From an uncultured bacterium (GTDB lineage Bacteria > Desulfobacterota > WTBG01), in contig CALJBY010000191.1 of the NCBI GenBank assembly GCA_938024025.1, positions 1 to 11,068 of the forward strand: a stretch of DNA of 11,068 bases, written 5' to 3'. Position numbers and translations under genes: made by a program. Under the pieces are notes generated by a model that was not told where the DNA came from, searched no databases, and saw nothing but the letters and a program-made list of their open reading frames with translations. Below, one piece after another: positions 1-5,514 of this stretch (within the stretch, counting starts at the first letter, position 1; each line of letters begins with the position of its first letter).

Positions 1-221
1 GCATTTTTTCTATCAGATTCAATTAATCTCCCCCTTAGCTCTTCAATCTCCCTCTTATTATCTTCACTTATTTTAGCAGAATATTTTTTTTCACTTTGAA
101 ATGCGGCTTGATAATAATTATTTTCTCTTTGTAATAGTACATTCCAAGTCCCTAAAGCAACTGCTCCTAAAATAGCACAACCAATTATTATATTCCTGGC
201 ATCAAGCTTCATAAAAATCAT
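1..221 (-). CDS. Partial unknown membrane-anchored coiled-coil-like protein (N-terminus)
   Basis: The reading frame runs off the left window edge, so only the first 73 residues are visible. The start chosen is the ATG at 221-219, which has AGG four bases upstream; a second in-frame ATG at 212-210 would remove three residues. Residues about 10-29 form one hydrophobic segment (IIIGCAILGAVALGTW core) without a lipobox, so an uncleaved N-terminal membrane anchor is likely. The rest is highly charged and helix-prone (KYSAKISEDNKREIEELRGR), suggesting a coiled coil on the far side of the membrane. Codons are strongly A/T-ending and G+C is about 31%, unlike the genes to the right. I do not recognise the family. 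It could be the start of a stalk or anchor protein or a phage-spanin-like protein. It is a real reading frame with moderate confidence; function unknown. Confidence 0.5.
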   Translation of the reverse strand, partial: MIFMKLDARNIIIGCAILGAVALGTWNVLLQRENNYYQAAFQSEKKYSAKISEDNKREIEELRGRLIESDRKN

Positions 222-484
222 TGAACCTAAGAAATTCCTTACAAATCGTCTTTAAAATACAGTAAGGATATAATAATCAAAGATTACTTTTCTGACCTAT
301 TTAGTATTTGTATTAGATAATCTCCCGCAAAACAAGTCAAAAATGCAATTACTCTAAAGGACATGGTTTGCAATAATCCACCCCACTTCCTTATCGCTAA
401 TAACCTTCTCGACCTCCCTGGCTTGCCAAATGGCGGCCCGGTGCCTTCACACGCTTCATTATTGCAGCATGTCCAGTGACAACA
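222..484. other. Intergenic region with abrupt G+C shift
   Basis: No convincing gene lies here. Counted by 60-base lines, bases 1-360 hold about 108 G+C (30%), whereas 361-420 is about 47% and 421-480 about 57%. On the minus strand the antiporter frame stays open for roughly 66 codons after its TGA, down to a TAA near 286. That stretch has no ribosome site or recognisable protein character, so I do not call it. No T-tract terminator for the antiporter gene is visible. Confidence 0.5.
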
Positions 485-2182
485 TCACTCTTTCTTTTCC
501 TTGAAAACAGCAAGGACATCCCGCTGCGTCACTATTCCCAGAAGATGTTTTGCCGTCGTATCATCAATGACCGGTAACATGTCAATTTTTTCATACTGAA
601 ACATATCTAAAGCCTCTTGTATGGTGGCCTTTGAATGGATACATGGCCCGGTGGGATTAACTATGTCTTTTGCAATAACCAGATCTTTCATAATGCCATC
701 ATAGAGCACATCACGAACATCCTGAAAGGATATCATCCCAACAAATGTTTCATTTGCATCGACTACGGGGAAGAGGTTGTAGCGGCTGTGTTCAATGACT
801 TTTAAAATCTGGTCGAAATGAGTTTCTTCATGAATAACCTCGATGTGAGATCTCATAATATGTTCAACAAGAATCTCTCCGGTAAAACGCTCACTCCTCC
901 ACACGGGTATACCGAGAGCGTTGCGAAGATGGATACCCATTTCTCTCAATGATTCCCTAAACGGTGCACCTTCATCACGATGGAGAAGGTTGATGACCTT
1001 TACTTCACCTGATTTTACCACAGCCCACCTGACCGCAATGGGCCCCATAACCTCGAAGAGGATAACGGCGGAGAGGATTGTTGTAGAGATGATCTCACCG
1101 AGGGACGGGTCCCTGTCTTGAACCATGAGTGCAAGGCCAAGTGCAACACCCGCCTGCGCAAGAAGTCCGCACCCTCCGTATCTTTTCAGGTTGTCGTGCG
1201 CCCGTACCTTTACTGCACCATAGAAAACTCCCAGAAGCTTACCCGCAATACGTCCCGCACAATAGAGAATGCCTACTCCCCCAACCACCGATAAAAGCTC
1301 CCAGTGAAGATTTGCTCCCGAAAGAGCAAAAAAGGCAGCATAGATGGGCAAATCTATCTTTTCAAGCTCTTCAAAGAGGATGTTACCCTTTTTGGCAAGG
1401 TTGATCACCGTTACTCCCACCATAAGGTTCACCAGCAGGGGTGATACCTTAACCATCTGCGCTAATCCTATGCCCAGAACAATTACCGCAAGGGTCATGA
1501 GAATGCGTTCAACAGGCTTGGTGATATTTTTCTCAAAGAGACTGAGGAGAAAGCCCAGCATGCACCCGAGCAGAAGAGAAACAAAAACCCTTCCCAGTGA
1601 TACGAGAAAAACCACACTCACTGGAGTTGCAGCAACTCCCGGGAGAGGTGAAATAATCAGGGGGAGACAGAGGGAAAACACCGTCAAACATATAAAGTTG
1701 TTCAAACCGGTTAGGATGAGCAATGAGTTGGTTACGACACCTTCCGAGTCATATTCTCTCAGTACAAGGAGGGTAGCTGCTGGAGCAGTAGCGATGGCGA
1801 GCACAGCTAAACAGATGGCTACCGGCAGGTTATGCGTAAAAAAGAAGAGTGAACAAAAGACAAGCGAAAAGGTAATGGCGGTTTCACAAAGGGAAATGGT
1901 TAGTACCGTTTTTCCCATCTTCTTAAAACGTTCATGTTGAAATTCACCGCCAATGCTGAAAGCAATAAGTCCCAGGGCAAGGTCACTGACAAAACGCAGA
2001 TCAGCAAGGACATCAACAATACTCTTCCCCAGCCCGTCTGAAAAGAGGGATAGCGCTGATGGACTGATGAGTATGCCCGCCAGGAGGTACCCCGTAACTT
2101 TAGGAATCCTCAAGTGGGAAACGAGTCGGCCCAGGATAAGACAGAGTATGAGCAGTACGCCCAAATAGAGAGTGGCAATCAT
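485..2182 (-). CDS. CPA2-family cation:proton antiporter with C-terminal CBS domains
   Basis: A predicted inner-membrane exchanger (Na_H_Exchanger fold, CPA2/KefB-like) that would trade H+ for Na+ or K+. Residues 1 to about 385 hold a dozen or so hydrophobic segments, with family-like stretches such as RIPKVTGYLLAGILISP after helix 1, TAPAATLLVLREY, and LPIYAAFFALSGANL. Residues about 438-562 are two CBS motifs (VEHIMRSHIEVI and AKDIVNPTG, each followed by PVVD/PVIDD and a GxxxxxDV end), which usually bind adenine nucleotides and gate transport. Oddity: N161-N162 (AAC AAC, bases 1702-1697) lie where homologues I recall have Asp-Asp, the ion-binding site. I chose the ATG at 2182, just before helix 1; an in-frame GTG at 2203 adds seven residues, and neither has a clear Shine-Dalgarno sequence. 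It is divergent from rlmN. Family assignment is firm; the transported ion is unknown. Confidence 0.85.
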   Translation of the reverse strand: MIATLYLGVLLILCLILGRLVSHLRIPKVTGYLLAGILISPSALSLFSDGLGKSIVDVLADLRFVSDLALGLIAFSIGGEFQHERFKKMGKTVLTISLCETAITFSLVFCSLFFFTHNLPVAICLAVLAIATAPAATLLVLREYDSEGVVTNSLLILTGLNNFICLTVFSLCLPLIISPLPGVAATPVSVVFLVSLGRVFVSLLLGCMLGFLLSLFEKNITKPVERILMTLAVIVLGIGLAQMVKVSPLLVNLMVGVTVINLAKKGNILFEELEKIDLPIYAAFFALSGANLHWELLSVVGGVGILYCAGRIAGKLLGVFYGAVKVRAHDNLKRYGGCGLLAQAGVALGLALMVQDRDPSLGEIISTTILSAVILFEVMGPIAVRWAVVKSGEVKVINLLHRDEGAPFRESLREMGIHLRNALGIPVWRSERFTGEILVEHIMRSHIEVIHEETHFDQILKVIEHSRYNLFPVVDANETFVGMISFQDVRDVLYDGIMKDLVIAKDIVNPTGPCIHSKATIQEALDMFQYEKIDMLPVIDDTTAKHLLGIVTQRDVLAVFKEKKE

Positions 2183-2224
2183 AGTTTCTATTGAACCGCA
2201 CACAAAACGGCAATGAAGACCGTG

Positions 2225-2284
2225 CCTGAAGTACCAGTGTTCAGGATACTTGCATGGTAATGCCCCCGTGAACCACCGGCATTA
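2225..2284. other. Two hairpins in antiporter 5' leader
   Basis: CCTGAA at 2225-2230 pairs with TTCAGG at 2240-2245 (9-base loop), and TAATGCC at 2258-2264 pairs with GGCATTA at 2278-2284 (13-base loop). Both lie within about 100 bases upstream of the antiporter start on its coding strand, so they could fold in its mRNA leader. They are short and have no T-tract. A regulatory role is only inferred. Confidence 0.35.
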
Positions 2285-2370
2285 TCTCCGCCAGTGGATA
2301 AGGTCAGACACAAAAAAACTATCACTTTCGGAGGCATAAAGCAAAATATTTATACAATAATTACCCTGTT

Positions 2371-2430
2371 CCCTGCTCATCACGGGAGAGTGCTGTTCAT
2401 CTCTTGTGCGGCACCTCCCGTACTACAGGG
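2371..2430. repeat. Large imperfect inverted repeat upstream of rlmN promoter
   Basis: Bases 2382-2393 pair with 2411-2421 over 11 bp with a single bulged A (ACGGGAG-A-GTGC against GCAC-CTCCCGT). An outer CCCTG (2371-2375) pairs with CAGGG (2426-2430) across small internal loops. It ends about 20 bases before the predicted rlmN -35 box, so it is probably not in the rlmN transcript. It could be an operator, a remnant repeat or a minus-strand structure. Its right flank carries a 14-mer (2422-2435) repeated with one mismatch downstream of rlmN (3706-3719). Confidence 0.5.
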
Positions 2431-2448
2431 TGAACGATGGAGAGCGAC

Positions 2449-2477
2449 TTTACCCCTAAGACATTCTGTGCTATAAA
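2449..2477 (+). promoter_or_regulatory. Predicted sigma70-type promoter for rlmN
   Basis: TTTACC at 2449-2454 (4/6 to the -35 consensus) is followed by a 17-base spacer and TATAAA at 2472-2477 (5/6 to the -10). Transcription would start near 2484, giving a leader of about 100 bases before the rlmN ATG. The AAGGAG at 2478-2483 would then fall at or before the transcript start, so it is not a usable ribosome site. Confidence 0.5.
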
Positions 2478-2501
2478 AAGGAGACAGACTGCAAGAAGCA
2501 A

Positions 2502-2540
2502 ATGCCTAAAATGAGCTAAATTGCCTAGAATGCCTAAAAT
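2502..2540 (+). repeat. Degenerate 9-bp tandem repeat in rlmN leader
   Basis: Four consecutive units follow the pattern (A/T)TGCCTA(A/G)A: ATGCCTAAA at 2502, a variant ATGAGCTAAA at 2511, TTGCCTAGA at 2521 and ATGCCTAAA at 2530. The 11-mer ATGCCTAAAAT occurs exactly twice (2502-2512 and 2530-2540). The array supplies spurious ATG and TTG codons in front of rlmN and is a reason to prefer the ATG at 2584 as the true start. Confidence 0.6.
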
Positions 2541-2583
2541 AAATACCACCGCAGTGGCGCTGAGAGCGCAGAGAAAAAAACTA

Positions 2584-3624
2584 ATGAACAGACCCACCGG
2601 TAAGCGGGTGGATATTAAGAACCTTACAGCGGAGGAGTTGGAAGGATTCGTCACCACCCTGGGGGAAAAACCATATCGTGCCCGCCAAATCATGGAGTGG
2701 GTATACCATCACCATGCTTCTTCATTTGAAGAAATGACGAACCTGCCAAACGCATTGCGCGCTCAACTGGCTGCCCGTTCCTATCTCAGCTTTTTTACGG
2801 CTCGGAAGGTTACAACATCAAGGGATGGCACACACAAGTTTTTATTCACCTTAAACGATGGGAACTGTATAGAAAGTGTGCTCATTCCTGAAAAAAAACA
2901 CCTGACCATTTGTGTTTCAACCCAGGTGGGCTGTGCGTTGGGGTGTACATTCTGCCTCACCGGCACAAGGGGGCTGGTCAGAAATCTTACTGCTTCAGAA
3001 ATTGTTAGCCAGATTTGTTCAATCAGAAAAGATTTTCTTCTTGAAAGTGATACGATGAATATCGTCTTCATGGGGATGGGAGAGCCATTAGCCAACTATG
3101 AAAATACCCGTAACGCCATTTACATCTTGACGGACCCTTCCGGGTGTAATGTTTCACACAGGCGGATTACGGTTTCCACTGCGGGGCTCATCCCGGAGAT
3201 ACTCAGATTAGGGCACGACCTGCCGGTTAACCTGGCTATTTCACTTAATGCAGCAACTAATAGCTTACGGAATGAACTCATGCCTATTAACAAAAAATAT
3301 CCTCTCGAGGAGCTCCTGGTAGCCGCATCGAAGGCATGCCTCCCGTCGAGAAAGCGCATAACCTTTGAGTATATCTTAATGAGCAACGTAAATGACTCTC
3401 TCAAGGATGCAAGCGCGTTGGCCTCACTGCTAAGAGGTATTCGCTGCAAGATCAACCTCATCCCCTTAAACGAACATGCGGCAACTGCCTTGAAAAGTCC
3501 TGACAGCACCACCGTAGAACGTTTTAGAGCGTTCCTCGCGTCTCAGAATTTCACTGCCCTGGTAAGATACAGCAAGGGAAACGATATTACAGCAGCATGT
3601 GGTCAACTGGGGTTAGGCACCTGA
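2584..3624 (+). CDS. rlmN: RlmN, 23S rRNA (adenine2503-C2)-methyltransferase
   Basis: A cytosolic radical-SAM enzyme that methylates C2 of A2503 in 23S rRNA (and, in E. coli, A37 of some tRNAs). With the ATG at 2584 it has 346 residues, within the family's usual range. The N-terminal part has the typical LTAEELEGFVTTLGEKPYRARQI...WVYH helix-turn region. The radical-SAM cysteines are C117, C121 and C124 in CALGCTFC. C110 in CVSTQVGC and C339 near the end (ITAACGQLG) match the two catalytic cysteines (C118 and C355 in E. coli). GMGEPLANY is the SAM-binding GEP motif. The frame extends 21 codons upstream to a TTG at 2521, with an ATG at 2530. Those starts lie inside the tandem repeat, and the added residues do not resemble RlmN. 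The ribosome site at 2584 is weak (GAGA). Convergent with the LysM gene. Confidence 0.95.
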   Translation: MNRPTGKRVDIKNLTAEELEGFVTTLGEKPYRARQIMEWVYHHHASSFEEMTNLPNALRAQLAARSYLSFFTARKVTTSRDGTHKFLFTLNDGNCIESVLIPEKKHLTICVSTQVGCALGCTFCLTGTRGLVRNLTASEIVSQICSIRKDFLLESDTMNIVFMGMGEPLANYENTRNAIYILTDPSGCNVSHRRITVSTAGLIPEILRLGHDLPVNLAISLNAATNSLRNELMPINKKYPLEELLVAASKACLPSRKRITFEYILMSNVNDSLKDASALASLLRGIRCKINLIPLNEHAATALKSPDSTTVERFRAFLASQNFTALVRYSKGNDITAACGQLGLGT

Positions 3625-3705
3625 ACTGCCCGGAGGGGGACTGCATGCCCACCCTCTACAGGTAAGCGGTAGTGGAGGCGGGGTTCTTCTCTCATGGCAC
3701 AGGGA

Positions 3706-3737
3706 ACTACGGGGTGAACCTCAGGGGTACTCTGAGG
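3706..3737. repeat. Second copy of 14-mer plus hairpin at the LysM gene end
   Basis: Bases 3706-3719 (ACTACGGGGTGAAC) match 2422-2435 at 13 of 14 positions, so copies flank rlmN. Immediately after, CCTCAG (3719-3724) pairs with CTGAGG (3732-3737) around a 7-base loop, overlapping the stop codon of the minus-strand LysM gene. No T-run follows on either strand, so this is not a standard intrinsic terminator. Confidence 0.35.
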
Positions 3738-4653
3738 GGTGAAAGGCCTCGGGAGGTGGATCATAGGGCGGTTGTGCACCTGCCTGCCTGCGTGCTTCCC
3801 TCACTTCCTCTATGGTTACGGTGCGCGGGATAACCAGTTTCTGGCCGACAAAAAGCATATGGGGATCCCGTATCTGATCCCTGTTAGCCTTATAAAGGAG
3901 TGGCCACTGATAGGGGTCATTGTAGATTTCTTTCCTGCCTGCAATAATGCGCAACTTGTCCCCCTTGCTCACTTTGTATGAGGCGGGGAACCATTTTTCC
4001 AGCATACGTGCTCTCGTTTCTGCTGCTTCTCTTTTAGCTTTTGCAATGATAGCGTCAGCCTCTTTTTGCGCTTCTTCCACCATTGCACGTGCATGTTTGC
4101 TGATCTTCTCCATTTCAATTGCCTCGGAAGATTTTTTGCTCTCTTCCGAAATCTTCTTTTCCAAAAGCTTCGGCAATTCTTTGGACAGCTGCAGAGACAT
4201 TTCCGCCTCCTGTTTGGCTTCAGTATACTTTTCTGATTTATATGCTGATTCTGCTTTTGCCAGTGATTTTTCTGCTATGGCAGATACATCGGTAATATAC
4301 TTTTTCAACTGGACCAGGTCAGAACCATAGAGCTGGTTATCTGCCAGTTCAATGGTTTTAGCTGCCTGTGATTTAGTAATCGCCAGCTGCGCCTCCTTTT
4401 CTGCATTCTCCAGCAGGCTGAGTGCCTTTTTATAGCTGCGCTTATCGATTTCCCGTTTGCTTAAATAGAAATTCTCCTGGGCACGGGCAAATTCATCGGG
4501 AGCATACACAGTAGCTTCTGCTGCATACGCTGCTTTAAGCGCCGCTTCTACATCCTGAACTTCCTTCACCGGCACATGCGCAGCGCAACTGCAGAGCACA
4601 AAAAGCAGGGCAATCAAAAAAACTGACACGTGAACAGGTATTCGATCTTTCAT
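3721..4653 (-). CDS. LysM-domain lipoprotein with long helical region
   Basis: A probable outer-membrane lipoprotein facing the periplasm that binds peptidoglycan. Residues 1-22 are a lipoprotein signal (MKDRIP, hydrophobic core, lipobox LCSC) with lipidation at C23; +2 is Ala, which favours the outer membrane. Residues about 35-215 are Ala/Glu/Lys-rich helices with repeats such as YAPDEFARAQENFYLSKREI, resembling DUF4398-type lipoproteins. Residues about 225-276 are a LysM motif (SYKVSKGDKL...WPLLYKANRDQI...VGQKLVIP), followed by a Pro-rich tail. The start ATG at 4653 has GGAA upstream. It has its own promoter (TTGACA/CATAAT) and is monocistronic as far as can be seen. A role in envelope attachment or maintenance is inferred; there is no catalytic domain. 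Confidence 0.85.
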   Translation of the reverse strand: MKDRIPVHVSVFLIALLFVLCSCAAHVPVKEVQDVEAALKAAYAAEATVYAPDEFARAQENFYLSKREIDKRSYKKALSLLENAEKEAQLAITKSQAAKTIELADNQLYGSDLVQLKKYITDVSAIAEKSLAKAESAYKSEKYTEAKQEAEMSLQLSKELPKLLEKKISEESKKSSEAIEMEKISKHARAMVEEAQKEADAIIAKAKREAAETRARMLEKWFPASYKVSKGDKLRIIAGRKEIYNDPYQWPLLYKANRDQIRDPHMLFVGQKLVIPRTVTIEEVREARRQAGAQPPYDPPPEAFHPSEYP

Positions 4654-4699
4654 TGTTTTCCAGATAGTATCTTACAAAGGTACGGTGCGTTAGTTATTG

Positions 4700-4728
4700 A
4701 TTATGTGCATTACGAGTCCATTTGTCAA
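4700..4728 (-). promoter_or_regulatory. Near-consensus sigma70-type promoter for LysM lipoprotein
   Basis: Read on the minus strand, TTGACA (4728-4723, 6/6) is followed by exactly 17 bases and CATAAT (4705-4700, 5/6). Transcription would start near 4693 and give a leader of about 40 bases before the ATG at 4653. This is the best promoter in the window. Confidence 0.7.
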
Positions 4729-4765
4729 TAGATTTATAGCCGATACACCGGTACAAGCATCTATT
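4727..4765. promoter_or_regulatory. Inverted repeat abutting the LysM gene -35 box (possible operator)
   Basis: AATAGAT (4727-4733) and ATCTATT (4759-4765) form a perfect 7-bp inverted repeat separated by 25 bases. The left arm overlaps the outer edge of the -35 box by two bases, and the rest lies upstream. That is a position where a regulator could act on the LysM gene, on mobA, or on both. No known binding-site consensus is recognised. Confidence 0.3.
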
Positions 4766-4768
4766 AGA

Positions 4769-4859
4769 AAGCATTGTGCTTCTCAAAACGCATTGAGTAT
4801 GCTACACTGTCTCACAGTGCCTGCACACTCATCGTAGCACACGGGAGGATCATCGTGTG
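4769..4859 (+). other. Four consecutive hairpins in mobA leader; SD in the last loop
   Basis: Four stem-loops follow each other: AAGCA/TGCTT (4769-4781, 3-base loop), CTCAA/TTGAG (4782-4797), CACTGT/ACAGTG (4805-4819) and CACACG/CGTGTG (4838-4843 with 4854-4859). The last loop contains GGAGG. That Shine-Dalgarno sequence is correctly spaced for a GTG at 4855, but the next codon is TGA (4858-4860), in frame with mobA. GTGT (4855-4858) could instead pair with ACAC (4864-4867). The arrangement suggests a leader that controls mobA translation. It does not match a molybdenum-cofactor riboswitch that I can recognise. Confidence 0.4.
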
Positions 4860-4881
4860 AAAAACACTTCAAGTACTCATA

Positions 4882-5514
4882 ATGAATAAGTATGTTTCAT
4901 GCACTACGTCTGCACTAACGGGGATAATTCTCGCTGGCGGAAAAAACATCAGGATGGGGGAAAACAAAGCCTTTATACGGGTAAAAGGACGACGGATCAT
5001 CGATCGGACTGCAGAACTATTCCATGAACTCTTCGAGCACGTTATCCTGGTTACCAACGAACCGGCAACCTATTCCTACCTTAACCTCGAAATAGTAGTA
5101 GATCTCATCCCTGAAAGCAGTGCACTCATTGGGATCTATACAGGACTTTTTTATGCTGCAACTCCTTACTGTTTCATCGTTGCCTGTGATATGCCCTTCC
5201 TCAACCGGAAGGTTATAGACTATATGGTAAGTATTCGGAAAGACTATGATGTCGTAATCCCCGTGCTCGATGATGGGTACCATCCGATTCATGCTCTTTA
5301 TTCCAGGCGATGCATAACCCCTATTAAACAACTCATTCGCACCGGCAACTTCAAAATCACCGATTTCTTTAACCGGGTTAGGGTACGGAAAGTGACGCCG
5401 GAAGAACTGCGTGCCGTGGATCCTCCCATGAAAGCAGTGCTCAATATTAATACCCCCGAAGACCTGGAACGGGTGGAGCGCCAGGAGAAACTGGACTCAG
5501 GAGATCATCCGTAA
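4882..5514 (+). CDS. mobA: MobA-like molybdenum cofactor guanylyltransferase
   Basis: A cytosolic nucleotidyltransferase that attaches GMP from GTP to molybdopterin, making the MGD cofactor of DMSO-reductase-family enzymes. Its 210 residues are close to the family's usual ~190-210. The N-terminal signature LAGGKNIRMGENKA (residues 17-30) is the GTP-binding LAGGxSxRMGxxKA motif with Asn for the usual Ser. ACDMPFL (101-107) carries the metal-binding D103. Later elements include HPIHALYSRR and the C-terminal NINTPEDL, typical of MobA. The ATG at 4882 lacks a good ribosome site; the only strong one (GGAGG at 4844-4848) precedes a GTG that is followed at once by an in-frame TGA. It is convergent with addA and overlaps its end by 10 bp. 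The sequence cannot exclude a related cytidylyltransferase, but MobA is the best fit. Confidence 0.88.
   Translation: MNKYVSCTTSALTGIILAGGKNIRMGENKAFIRVKGRRIIDRTAELFHELFEHVILVTNEPATYSYLNLEIVVDLIPESSALIGIYTGLFYAATPYCFIVACDMPFLNRKVIDYMVSIRKDYDVVIPVLDDGYHPIHALYSRRCITPIKQLIRTGNFKITDFFNRVRVRKVTPEELRAVDPPMKAVLNINTPEDLERVERQEKLDSGDHP

Noticed and set aside
286..484. Frame open for about 66 codons after the antiporter TGA, as if read-through were possible
   Set aside because: No conserved domain character, cysteine/glycine-rich then mixed composition, no start with an SD and no read-through signal; most likely chance.
2478..2483. AAGGAG as the rlmN ribosome site
   Set aside because: It directly follows the predicted -10 box and is about 100 bases from the RlmN-like start; no in-frame start lies at proper spacing.
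2397..2693. 98-codon minus-strand frame with a hydrophobic middle
   Set aside because: It lies antisense to the rlmN promoter, leader, tandem repeat and first codons; it has no ribosome site, and its hydrophobic part is the complement of charged or repeat codons.
3120..3512. Antisense 130-codon frame inside rlmN, and similar long antisense frames inside addA, addB and the LysM gene
   Set aside because: These are shadows of clearly identified genes, without ribosome sites or domain features.
3625..3720. Intrinsic terminator between convergent rlmN and the LysM gene
   Set aside because: Only weak or T-tract-less hairpins are present (e.g. 3719-3737).
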